Shown here: piece by piece, positions 10,701 to 42,975 of the stretch
How positions within the stretch are numbered: position 1 is the first letter of the stretch
Layout: every line of letters starts with the position of its first letter
NCBI RefSeq assembly: GCF_963576545.1
Contig: NC_083647.1
Span: 2,640,507-2,704,506 of the forward strand
Length of the DNA: 64,000 nt
Source: Limanda limanda
Taxonomy: Eukaryota > Chordata > Actinopteri > Pleuronectiformes > Pleuronectidae
Direction of reading: 5' to 3'
The notes under the pieces: model-generated
What the model was told of the DNA's origin: nothing
The model's database searches: none
Seen by the model: the letters and a program-made list of their open reading frames with translations, nothing else
Position numbers and translations under genes: made by a program

Positions 10701-13556
10701 TTCCCTTTCTGTTGTCGTCTTGCTTTTGCCTCTCCATTGCACCTGTCACTTTAATTTGCAACAAAGCAGGTGAATTTGATTCACAATCACTTGTGCTTCC
10801 TATATGGACATATTGATAAACCTGAAGTCTAACTGACTTGGTGTTTTACTGTGAGCATTACGTGTTCCCTTCATTATTTTGAGCAGTGTATATACTGTAT
10901 ATATATTATACAGTGTGATTATTTGAACTAAGGCCAGCACACACTTTATAGCCAGTAGGTCAAAATAAAATAAAATGTTTACACAAAATGATTCACATTA
11001 TTGTCACAGAAATTAGATTGTGTTCATTTTATAAGGTATTTTATTTAATATTGACAACTAAACAAGAATATAGTGTGCGCTCCCCACTGATTGACCTGGA
11101 TCTCTGTGTTGGCTAAATATAGCACAATATTGAGAATGCAGCCCCAAGAGATCAATTCATACCAAAGTTCAAATGATGTCAGGAAACACAGGCTGTCCCC
11201 TCAAGCTGTTCCCGCAGTGCCACCATGCTCTAATCACACCTCCTCTCTTCCTGTCCCTCTTCTTCCAGTTGGCTCTGTCCAGTGATAAGATCTCATCCCT
11301 CCACACTCCTCTGCTCAGCCTCAGTCTGGACCTGAGAGAGAACGGAGACCTCCGGCCTGTCACCATGGAGATGAACAGAGAGGAGCTAAACACACTCATC
11401 ACTTCACTCGAGGCTGCTAATAAGGTGACACAAGTGAAAGCTGAATGCTCTGTGTGTTCTGTGTGTGTGTCTTTTGTTTACATGAGCGAGAGTTTACCTT
11501 TAGAACCAGCCCTGCTCTGTGCCGCAGGGAGTCTTTGTGAATGATTTGGACTCCAGGCAGGTGATTACCAGTTGTCAGGTGAAGCTGAGCCCAGAGCGAA
11601 CAAATAAGAACAGCTAATTTAATATCATAGGGTTAGGTTTCTCAAAACAGAACTAATGCTCTATCATGACATTTCAGAGCAGTGTTTCCCATTAATTATC
11701 TTGACTGTGGCAGCCCGCCATTATCTTATTTGTCCTGCCACGGATTCATAAGGAAAGATACATATTTTGTTATACTTTTCACAAAGTAAAGTAGTTGAAC
11801 TCTATAAATATTTTTACTGTCCATGCAGACAGTCTTACCTCATAGTTTCAGCTGCAGTTGTGCGCGCACCCTCTAGTGGCACGCAATGCAGTTCTCTCGT
11901 CTGAATACGTGTCACTCTAGATCTGTTGCTCGCTAGAGTGACCTTCATACATGTGCACCGCTGCTACCGTCATAGATTAAATTAATTCTGGGAATTATTT
12001 TTCCTATATATCTATTCGGTATACCTTGATGGTTTCTTCCTTGGGCCAGGTCCCACCCCGTCACAAAATGTAATGCTAATCGGTTCAGTCGCTTTTGTGT
12101 ATTCTTGTGAACCAACGAACAAACCCTGATTAACATGTAAAAATGAGAGAAGAATCACGGATATTATCTTTTTTTTAATTTCACACATTGTTGCTTCTTG
12201 TCCAAACCGACAGTTTCTGGGGTGTGGTTTGTTAGGGGGGAATGGTGGTAGAACAGAAAATAATAACAGAATTTTTATCTGCAGCTCTTTTGTTTTAAAC
12301 AGATTCATGAAAACGAATATCTCTATTTAGTATCCGTAATCTACAAGGTGTCTGCAGAGTGAGGGACAATGCAGGAGGCAGTGATCCTGCTGGGGATACA
12401 CTGGCACTTTTCAAATATGAATATATATTACATTTAGAACAACAGAATGGCACTCAGTGGATAACTTACCTTAGATAAAACAGTCTTCTAATCAATCAAA
12501 CTGCACACTACAGATTTCAGTCCACTAAATATGTCAAATTAATTGTTTTACATAATGAATAGTGAAAATCCTGGATCTTTTCCCCTGACTCATTCTGCAT
12601 TCAGGGGTGAAAACATTACCTCCATGGTGGATGTAATACTTCAGTGTGCACAAAGTGAAGATTTTCTGAGGCTACTGTGAATCAAGCCATACAGGAAGTG
12701 ATCTTGTTATCTTCTTGTCACATACATGCCAGGATGTACAGAACAGTATTGTATACGTCAAAGCAAAGAGTGTTATGTGGTTAAAACATACATTTTTTCC
12801 CTATTAAGATACAGTGTATAGAAACTACCTAACGTGTGTGTGGACTGAGGGACTGTAATTAGTTGTTTTCATTGTTCTATAACAATCAGACAGAAGCTGT
12901 GCAGTACCCAGTGTTTGGTTCTCTGGGGAAATTACTTTTTTTTACTTGTATATTAAAAAGCAGATGAATAAAATCCGATATTCTGTAGGCTATTTTAAAG
13001 ATGAATGACATAAGTAGGAGTCAGTGGAACTTGGAGTCTGAGAGCCACAGATGGGCCGAGTTGTGTTATCACACTCACCCCTCACAGAGTCTGTGTCAGG
13101 CTGAGAAATTCTCCCTCCTCTCTCGTCTCTATTTATGAACATGCTGTGGAAGACGGCGGAGGAACCATCTGGCGAGCTGGTGCAGTCATGTCAGGCCCAG
13201 CACCTTCTGTCACTTACTGCAAATACACACGTTAAGCTTTTGCTCTGTGATAAAAAGACTTCATATTGACTTAAAACAGGAACATTTGTCAAGTGTTGGA
13301 TTTGTTCTTTAATGGGATCCATTAACAATAAGGATAATACAACACCAGCAAGTCCCTTTAAAGCTGCAGCTATTACATTTGTTTGCCACTTGGCTGCAGA
13401 ATTTAAGACCAAACTAAAATGGAATACATGATATGGAGTTATCGTATGATGTAATCAAGAGCAACACGATCACATTACAGTGGTTCTATTATTTATACAA
13501 AGATAAAAACATTGAGCTGTATTTGTGTCTTGCAGGTGGTGCTGCAGTTGAAATGA
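7685..13556 (+). CDS. commd8: COMM domain-containing protein 8, five coding exons
   Basis: COMMD proteins form the hetero-decameric Commander ring, which with CCDC22/CCDC93 and Retriever recycles endosomal cargo and influences NF-kB and cullin regulation. Joining 7685-7729, 8908-9063, 9212-9364, 11269-11424 and 13536-13556 gives 176 codons plus TGA, close to the roughly 183 residues of mammalian COMMD8. Every junction is phase 0 with GT-AG ends. Residues 16-118 are the helical HN region ([23 protein letters not shown]). The C-terminal COMM domain starts at about residue 114 with the signature DFDWQLK and LALSSDKI, then SLDLRENGD and [13 protein letters not shown]. These last blocks are near-identical to the family member COMMD8. 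The start ATG has a good context (A at -3, G at +4). A short overlapping upstream frame begins at 7677. It diverges from atp10d and converges on gabrb1, as in human. Confidence 0.93.
7730..8907 (+). other. commd8: commd8 intron 1
   Basis: GT-AG intron of 1178 bp; the acceptor is CTGTCTGCTGTGCAG ending at 8907. AT-rich, with no recognisable repeat or gene. Confidence 0.75.
8908..9063 (+). CDS. commd8: commd8 coding exon 2
   Basis: 156 nt, 52 codons, phase 0 at both ends, donor GTTGGT at 9064. It encodes the HN-domain helices, with [12 protein letters not shown] at the start and SSDEE at the end. Confidence 0.92.
9212..9364 (+). CDS. commd8: commd8 coding exon 3
   Basis: 153 nt, 51 codons. 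The 148-bp intron before it ends TGTGTACAG at 9211; the donor is GTGACT at 9365. The exon ends with LQDFDWQLK, the entry to the COMM domain. Confidence 0.92.
9365..11268 (+). other. commd8: commd8 intron 3
   Basis: GT-AG intron of 1904 bp with a pyrimidine-rich acceptor (CTCTTCTTCCAG ending at 11268). It contains an internally deleted Tc1/mariner-like element (about 10190-10890). The rest is AT-rich without visible features. Confidence 0.8.
10190..10890 (-). mobile_element. Tc1/mariner-like transposon, internally deleted
   Basis: On the minus strand, an ATG at 10604 opens with the start of a Tc1-type transposase ([17 protein letters not shown], first helix of the paired-type DNA-binding domain). 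After about 25 residues it jumps to sequence matching a later part of the DNA-binding domain (RRAGQGLRR in another frame) and then to the extreme C-terminus ([20 protein letters not shown]). The DDE catalytic core is missing. The right edge carries TTTTGAGCAGTGTATA (10877-10892), the usual terminus of this fish family; the left edge is decayed, so its coordinate is approximate. It is non-autonomous. Confidence 0.7.
11269..11424 (+). CDS. commd8: commd8 coding exon 4
   Basis: 156 nt, 52 codons, phase 0, donor GTGACA at 11425. It holds most of the COMM domain: LALSSDKI, the [10 protein letters not shown] strand pair, EMNREEL and SLEAANK. Confidence 0.93.
11680..11940. repeat. Possible hAT-like non-autonomous element fragment
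   Basis: It begins CAGTGTTTCCCATTAAT, which looks like a hAT-type terminal inverted repeat, and continues with a GC-richer block ending near CTAGAGTGACC. No matching inverted end was found, so only one terminus is visible. Confidence 0.3.
12028..12135 (+). repeat. LINE-tail-like dispersed repeat, fragment
   Basis: It shares the order TTCCTTGGGCC, ATCGGTTCAGT, TTTTGTGTATTC, and GAACCAACGAACAAA with the better preserved copy at 61616-61770. Confidence 0.4.
13536..13556 (+). CDS. commd8: commd8 coding exon 5 (terminal)
   Basis: Six codons (VVLQLK) and TGA. VVLQLK is the conserved end of the COMM domain in this family member, which supports such a tiny terminal coding piece. Confidence 0.9.
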   Translation: MVLQLK

Positions 13557-13755
13557 TCAACCGTTTGACGGAGCACTGATCCACGACGACAGGAAGACAA
13601 GTGCATGGATGGTCATGTTGTCAAAGAAAGTGTAGATGAGACTCTGTCAGGATTGTGTGTGTTGTAGACACAGTGACCGTGTCATGTTGTGGTCACATGT
13701 ATGCAGGTGAACACATGTTTTTGGTGTGTACTGTGTTTTGTCATGAAAATGCTGA

Positions 13756-13761
13756 AGTAAA
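13756..13761 (+). terminator. commd8: Candidate commd8 polyadenylation signal (AGTAAA)
   Basis: The variant hexamer AGTAAA lies 200 nt after the stop and is followed by TGTTTTGGTGCTTTTTTTT, a GU/U-rich downstream element. No AATAAA is nearer; AATAAA also occurs at 14495 and 14686. Confidence 0.35.
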
Positions 13762-15351
13762 TGTTTTGGTGCTTTTTTTTATTTCACTGAATTCAATTCA
13801 TCTACTCTCCTTTCAATTTCACAAAAAGTACAGGAGTTCCATATGAGTTTACATACAGATCGTAAGTAGAGGATATCCCACGTTTGTTTAATGCCTTCAT
13901 GAGTGGTACTTTTATACGAACACACACACACATACAGGAATTGCTGCCTTTCCTGAGTTAATTTTGAAAAATGAATTATGTCTCATGGGCCCTTTAATAA
14001 CGCGTCCCACAGACAATATCCGAAAGTTAATAGAAACATTCAGGTTTTCAGTGGTATTTTTCATGTGGGAGTCAGTTAAAATTCTGCTTATTTTCTATGG
14101 TTTTGATTGCTTCATAGAAACAACAAAGAATTAAGAATAGTCAAGTGAATTAATTTGACAGTTATGTGAAATATTTAATCCATGTGGACAAAGGAAAGAT
14201 TTGGCATGAATAACTCTCAAGAGTTCTGCTGACAATTCATACATTACATCAAATAATAAGCTACCTGAACCGTGAAGTATATGTTTATTTATCACAGCAT
14301 CAGAAAGTTTTCAGACCACTTAGTTTTTGCATATTATTCAGTTATGCATATTTGTACATTGTTAAAAAAATGTCCATGAATAGAACCTCTTGTCCACTCT
14401 GACTGGCGAGTCCTGCATGTTCCAAACGTTTTCATTTGAAAGACCTGACACGTGCTTTACACCAGCTCTAAGAAAGTTAACAAGGTCACACAAAAATAAA
14501 ATCACATCTAAAGGCAACATGCCCAACAAAGTTCACACTCTGTTATTAAGCCAGAGTTAGCCTCACACTAACTTCAGGTCAAATTTGTAAAATATTTTTC
14601 GTATCATCTGAAGACCTTGTCCTGGAAGCATGTTTGAAGGAGATCTATAGTAGTCCCTTCTTATTAATTTATAAGTATTATAAGAAATAAAACATGCAGT
14701 CAACATATGAGCAGGTCACTACTGTTTCAAAGTCCATTTAAAAATGTGAACCTATATAAGATGGCAGAGATGGCGCTTTGTCCTGTGGGTAAGTCAAGGT
14801 GACATTAGGGTCTTTTGATTAGACTGCTGGCAGCCTGATTCATTATAAGAATGGGCACAACTGCCGACAGATGCTGCCGTGTTAAATGTGTTAATGGCAT
14901 TGGCCTTCACTCTCACAGCTTCATGTTAATCATGAGAATGAGCGTTGCCGCTGACGGCTGCAGACATGCTAACTGAACAGATGGCATTCTCCTCCAGCCA
15001 CAGCAGTTCCACCTCCAGAGCTCCAGTCTCCATAAAGACAGCCGCATGAGAAAGAGGCTGAGTCAGTGCTGATCTGAACCAAAACAAACTATCTTACAGT
15101 AGGAGTTGAACTTGTGTGGAGTTTCTGCTTTTTTATCTCAGTGGGGATCACACTGGAAACATTGCAACACGTGAACGTAGGCCATTTGGGAAGTACTTCA
15201 AATCAAAGTCCTTTACTGTGCTTCAACCATTCACTGTATATTCAAATAGATGACATGATGGCTCCCCAAAAGCAAAGCCAAAGAGTATCAATCGCCCCCT
15301 GGTGGCTGGATGCAGTTTAGGCCACCAGCACCACTTCCTCCATGAAAGCGT

Positions 15352-15500
15352 TCTACATGCCATAGTGTCCTTGGGAAAAATACTGAACCCCAGAGAAAGT
15401 GCTGCACATAGATGCACTGTATGAATGTAAAACTACTGTAAAGTGTTCTGAGGTCACTAAGACTAGAAAGGCTCTTTCTAATCACAGACCATTTAAATGG
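15352..15500 (+). mobile_element. tRNA-derived SINE, 3' fragment
   Basis: It contains AGTGTCCTTGGGAAAAATAC, ATAGATGCACTGTATGAATG and GACCATTTAAATGG, the body and tail blocks of the SINE family seen at 55284-55516. The tRNA-like head is missing. The CCCCCTGGTGGCTGGATGCAG block just before it (15295) looks like another common fish repeat. Confidence 0.6.
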
Positions 15501-16029
15501 ACCTTTTTTCTCAAAGAAGGTTTCTGTTATTTTAGGTATCACACTGATGTTTGTTCAACTATTACGTTTTCTGGTAAGTTTGATTTTAATTAGTTATTGA
15601 TGCAATAAAACTGCAGTAAAATATCCTGATTGACAGCTGAGCCACTTGACTTAAGATTGGTCGAGAGCGTGTACTGGTGGGAGCTTGATACTGCGATAAA
15701 CAGTCTATGGGGGTCACAAGTCTTGGATATTTTCAGGGTCTGGAGATTTTTTTTGAAATTTCTGCTTCAACCAAAAACCAAAAGTATGTTAGCTTCTTCC
15801 CTGGCCTGTGCCTCTAGCCTCCATCCCTACTGACGAACAAACAGACACAGAGGTAAAAGGCAAACATGCTCATGTATTTGTCAACAAAAGGACACGTTAA
15901 ATGTAGATGGTAGAGATGTCAGCGGTTTTATTTAAACTCTATTCTTTGAAGTCTATAAACTGACACAAAGAATTTATATTTTATGTTTTCTCCTTCTCAC
16001 ATGTATCCATATGCACCCTCTCTCCCTCC

Positions 16030-16030
<1 letters not shown>

Positions 16031-16066
<36 letters not shown>
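16031..16066. repeat. (CT)n microsatellite
   Basis: An uninterrupted CT run of about 36 bp, followed by an imperfect CA-rich stretch to about 16095. Confidence 0.95.
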
Positions 16067-16074
<8 letters not shown>

Positions 16075-17221
16075 TCACTCTCACACACACACAAGCATAA
16101 CGCAAAGATCTTTGTCTTTACACAACCAGCAAGACCTGCATACTTCAAACACACCCACGTCTCATTCCACGTGAGAGAACATATAGAGCATAAGAGAAAA
16201 AATTATACAGTAATATTACACAATAAGAGTCCAGCACATGTCCTCTCCATCGACAGCCTGCAGGCAAACCAGTTGTTCAAGGCTTCCATTAGCTCCTCGG
16301 TCCACAGAAAACATGTCTTTCTGCTCTGTGTCCTTTTGATGTGGCAGGAGGCGAGCTTCTTCTTTTCTTTGTGTTTCCACCTCATCTCCGTCCTCCACTC
16401 TGCTCATTTCCACAAACAGCAACGCTGGCAGCATGGAGGACAGCCTTGCAGTGGACTTGCAGGACACTGAATTCAAAAGATTGTCATCATAATGCTGGAA
16501 TGTCTCACTACAATCTACGCTTAGATAATGATACCTTATGTCAGAGCCTCAGAAAAGCTCTGGAAGTTTCCAATTCGTGTTCTGGTACTCCTTATTCTTC
16601 TTAATCTAGAAAAAGTACAAGATGGTTTAGGAGTAAAGTTAGACCCTGTGAAAATATTGAGATTCTTGGTAAAGGCACAATATTCAGCCATGAGAAAGAG
16701 GACATTGCTATATTGTGTCCTGTTGAAGCCTATCTGGTTTTGCTGCTTTTTTTTGTTTCAAGCCCTGATAAGACAAGCATCGGTCATAACAACAAGTTTC
16801 CATACTGTTTGTCCACAACTAGGACAGCTATGAAGCCTAAGAAAGGTATTATCTGAAATAAAACAAAAATAGCTTATGTGATGAAGAACAATTCTGGTTT
16901 ATTACTAATTAGATCTTATTAATATGGTGATTTTGCTTCTCATGTCTTTCAGTAATTATTTCTTGGAAAGTGGGAGCTCTGCTAAAGACTAACTGTGGTA
17001 AATACCACATGATTTTTTATGATCCACATTTCAGGTGTGTTCACTGTCATGTGAACCCGTATGTCACTCTTATCCATGAGAGCACTTTTATTTACAATCG
17101 GGCATGTTGCTGTGTTTACAGATCTCTGCCTTGAATTCTCATGAGCACAAAGTTAGCGTAACTGATCAAGAATGGTGGTCACAGCTACTGTATGAGCATT
17201 ATATCCAGGTTGGGATAAACC

Positions 17222-18438
17222 TTAAATGGGAATTCCATCAAAGTGGATAGTGATTACATTTGTTCTGGACCAAATTGATCAGGATAAACAGTTAATTACT
17301 ATCACGCATTGCATAGATTCTGTACGACAGTCCCAGAACTTGAGGGAGAGGTAACATTGCACACACACACACTGACTCCACTGCTCACTTGCTTGCTCTC
17401 TTCCTCTGTCTCGCAGGCTGACACAGACACACAGATCAACAGTGTCACCGGACCTATGTATTAAATCAGACTGGGTAAAAACAACAGAATATCTAAACTT
17501 AGACGATGAAAAGCCGGAGGAGATGGTGGTGTTTGTCTCGAGAAGTTCAGCACGAATGATAGAGACATAGAGAGGAGCAGTGAAAAACTGGAGGGGCCTT
17601 TAAAAACTGTAACTTTCATATGGTCCAAACATCTATGAAAATACCTTAAATAAACACAGTGTAATACTTGATCACTGTAACCGAATTGGTTAAACAATAG
17701 ACGATTCTTTCCCAAGCTTTTAGATCCATATAAACGGTTGATGACTATATCATGATCACTATGTGAAGAAGAAGTGTAAAGTGTAAAAGCGGTTTCCACT
17801 GTATATTCAACCTGGGCCAATATGTTTATTAGTAAAAAACTTTTGGCAGTAGACGGTCTGCGATTGCAGCCTCGACACATGGCAGCGGCTACAGTGTAAT
17901 CTTCTGGGACAATGAATACAATCCATGAAATGTCCAATAAAAAGGATTTTTTTTTCACAAATAAAAGGCTTGAACTGTTAATCTGGATTTTTGCCAAGAG
18001 AGTTACAACATGACACATGTCTTGCTCAACTAACAGCACATTGTCCCTCCTCTGGTTGGGGCCTCTCTTTCCTTGTTCAAGCTGAAATTTCTGGAAACTT
18101 TTAATCCATATACTACAAGGGATAGCCTTCGAAGTCAAATGCTTTATGGACATTGTCCCCATCAGAAACAGATTCACCATGTGTAATGTTACCATAGTCT
18201 TAGCAAAGACCCACAATAACATTGTGAGCCTTTTATTGGTAAAAAACAACATTAAGTGGACATTTGGTGAGCTGTCCCAGTTGTCATATAAGAGTACATT
18301 GTTTTCACTGCCGCTGCCGATGGAGAAGTTCTACTGGACTGTTTCAAAAGTCTTTGGATTCACTTTTTGTTTGGATTAACCCACATTTATAAACAAAGGG
18401 CCCAGGTAGAAAAATACTAAAACAGAATTCCCCTTTAA
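17222..18438. mobile_element. Old inverted-repeat (foldback) element, possibly TTAA-ended
   Basis: Two diverged arms face each other, about 17876-18026 and 18171-18321 (the latter read on the minus strand). Both carry, in order, GGCAGCGGC, CTGGGAC, AAATGTCCA, a T run, ATAAAAGGCT, TGTTA, TTTGC, AAGA or AGA, ACAT and ACACATG. Outside them, TTAAATGGGAATTCC begins at 17222 and the mirror TTAAAGGGGAATTC (minus strand) ends at 18438, suggesting termini. The outer spacing is asymmetric (about 650 versus 117 bp), so the outer limits are tentative while the inner arms are clear. Confidence 0.5.
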
Positions 18439-19317
18439 AGTGAACTCAGCAGTTTATCAATTGGGAATCTTCACACCCTACCACATTAACACAAAATTAG
18501 AGACCAGCAAAATAGAATCCCTGCCACAAGCAAAGGAGAGATCCTACGAAAGACAGCGTCTCCAAATCCACTTTCATTTTGCCAGTCTGCAGGTGACAGG
18601 GAATGATCAGGCCAACTCTGAGACTGTACACCTGGGCTGTATATGAGCAGTGGGTTCAAAGTTAAACAACAGAACTGAGACACAAAGAAACCTGGTTAGA
18701 GTGTTTGCTAAGGCAACCCTCTCAGGTCTAGAATGTGGGAGGTATCAGGTGACTCAATGCATGACAGAAACATATTACACAAACAGACAATGTGTTGGAG
18801 TTTATCGGGGGTTTAAAAGCAGGCAACCACACAAGTGTTTGATCAAAATCTTATTTCTCATCTCGAGATTTTAAACCCAACTTTCATGTTCAGTGCTAAG
18901 GTATGAAGTATGGTGTCCTGTGTACTGAGACTGTGAGTAACACTGTTGAATCGACGACTTTGCTCAGACTATTTATCTATCTACAATATAGGAATTAACA
19001 CTTTAATCCAGTCCATACTTATAATGCATTCAAATTGTAGAACTGCTTTTTTAATCAGTACAATATATTAAAAATGATATTGTCAGTCAATGTAACCTTG
19101 CAGTGGTGACATTATTACAATATGTGGTAACAGGTTTACCTTATAAATGTTTTAAATGAGGAACTATGTATTATTGATCCATCTGCACCATCATGTTGAT
19201 ACAGTGAGTCTCCGACCTAAATACCATGAGGTCATGAATTTAACATGAAAACTGTACAAGCCAGGGTGTGAGGTGCTAATGATTTGACATGTATTAACTA
19301 TTGACTTACTAGACTAG

Positions 19318-19366
19318 AGTAACAGGTATTACCTATTGACTTAGTCAATAGGTAATACCTGTTACT
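19318..19366. repeat. Perfect 24-bp-arm palindrome
   Basis: The arms 19318-19341 and 19343-19366 are exact reverse complements separated by one base (T at 19342). Each arm includes GTAACAGGTATTACC. A related half-copy (ATTAACTATTGACTTACTAG) lies just upstream at 19293. Confidence 0.95.
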
Positions 19367-19374
19367 AGAGTTTT

Positions 19375-19470
19375 TTTGGACAAATTGGTTCAGTACTTTT
19401 TGTAATCCTGATGACAGTCAAACAGACACAAATGGAAAACGCGTCCTCCTTGGCAGAGGTGATAATGTTC
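19375..19470 (+). repeat. LINE-tail-like dispersed repeat, fragment
   Basis: It shares TTGGTTCAGTACTTTTTGTA, ATCCTGATGACA and TCCTTGGCAGAGGTGATAAT with the copy at 61616-61770. It begins right beside the palindrome at 19318-19366. Confidence 0.5.
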
Positions 19471-21202
19471 CCTATCATGTTAAACAATATCCCGGATTTG
19501 TTTGCGGAACATGCAGCTGAAATAGCCAGGTCGCAACAGGGTCTGTAACCAATCCTGCTAACACTTTGAAATGAAAACAAATGCAGGAAAAAAAGCAGGT
19601 CCATCCATCAACCCTAAGAATGAAAAGTGCTGAAGTCAGCATGGCCAGTTATCACACCATCAACTTACAGGGCTATGGAAAAACACATTAGGACTTCTCG
19701 CAGCTGTTATCAAGTCTAACATGGTATTGACAGTAATCAATTTCAAATCTGGTCACTGAGTACATCATCTCAATCCCACCAAGACAATTACTGTAAACCG
19801 GCTTGTAGATTACTGTATATAAACCAACTGAAAATCTATGCGAGAATTCGGAGCAACATTTTAGTCAACCATCTCCACCATCATCACCAAAACACCAACT
19901 GAGCAAGTACATGTATCTTTTGGAAGAAAGGTTCATCCATCAACATGACTACCAGTCTGTACCTGGTAAGTATAGTATAGATACGTTAAGGTGAGAAAAT
20001 ATAGTATGGTAAAGGTTTGATTAGGGTTAGGAAAACAATACTATACTTTCTTCAATTGCACAATACTTTCTTCAATTGCACTCAAACTATTTTGTAATTG
20101 TGGAATCATCCATTATTTTCAACACACTTATAGTAGGTATTTCAACACAAGCAGCATGTTTTATCAGGGCTTGGCATATTGAATGTGGTTTTGAAAGCAT
20201 GGTGACATCATTGGTCAGTCTTTACCTGATTTCCTTAAAGAAAATTGCATCGCACATGCTCACAGACACTGTGAGAATATTGTTGGTAAAAATCTAAATT
20301 TTTACATTTGAGAGATTAGTGTGACTTCCAATTAATATCTGCCCTGTGCTTATCTTAAATGCAATGATTGTTCAAAAGCATACAGTATAATGATTATAAT
20401 AAAGGGCCTAGTAGAGCCATGCAAAGCTTTTTTAATAGATATGAAGGGAACTGAATTTGGTTTGCAGTGCGAAAGCAGATAAATGCACATGCACTTGGCA
20501 CAATCCTAACAAAATCATGTCAATCATGAAAAGCAAAGGTTACATGTTTATTAGGTCACAATGGCTGTCAGAGAAGGATCTCAACACAATGGTACATCCT
20601 CAACTCCACAAACATTACCCCAGTCAGGGTACTGAGCTTAAACCGAATGAAGATGACCTTATTATGATGGCATTCACCCAAACATCTTCTATTTAATAGC
20701 TGGCTGAGGTTCAATCACAAAATCAAGTGAACACTTCTTTAGTTACCCACTGTTTTTGCACTGGGCTTCTTTATCTTGTTATTTTTTTTCACCTTTCAGC
20801 AAATTAAATGTTGTGTTGCATTCACATGCAAAATTTGAGATAAAAGAAGGTAAGAAAAAGAGAACAAATGAAAGACCATTACCCATAATGTTGGGGTCAC
20901 CAATGTCTTTTGGCAACTTTGGACTTAGAAATACATACCTCTAGTGTGTCTAATATTTATATCTATATCTATTTTGTTTGGATGACTACAATAAAAGTGA
21001 TAGTAGTTTTTTATAAATTATATCTCTGTTTTATATTATACCTCTGTTTTAAATTGTATTTACATTGTAAAGTCACCCAGTACTACTCTTTCCAAAACAG
21101 TATTTATATAAATGGATTATTTTCATTGCTGTACAAGACCTAGGTAGCTTTTCTAACAATTCACTAGTAGTGGTGTTGCCACACAGGCTCACTACTGCCA
21201 CC

Positions 21203-42975
<21,773 letters not shown>

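Larger units (their letters stand above)
11425..13535 (+). other. commd8: commd8 intron 4
   Basis: GT-AG intron of 2111 bp, acceptor TTGTGTCTTGCAG ending at 13535. It contains a possible hAT-type terminus (CAGTGTTTCCC at 11680) with repeat-like sequence to about 11940. It also holds two LINE-tail fragments (12028-12135 and 12590-12640). The rest is unremarkable. Confidence 0.75.
13557..21202. other. Intergenic region between convergent commd8 and gabrb1
   Basis: It holds the 3' UTRs of both genes. Within it are a SINE 3' fragment (15352-15500), a (CT)n tract (16031-16066), an old inverted-repeat element (about 17222-18438), a near-perfect palindrome (19318-19366) and a LINE-tail fragment (19375-19470). 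A possible gabrb1 poly(A) signal on the minus strand is AATAAA at 20552-20547, about 650 nt past the stop. The longest open frame (263 codons, minus, 17461-18252) lies over the inverted repeat and resembles no protein. I see nothing supportable in 13860-15230, 16480-17200, 18440-19310 or 19610-21100. Confidence 0.6.

Noticed and set aside
17461..18252. 263-codon open frame on the minus strand, the longest in the window
   Set aside because: It overlies the inverted-repeat element, has no recognisable domain and repeats no family motif; length alone is not convincing in AT-rich repeat DNA.
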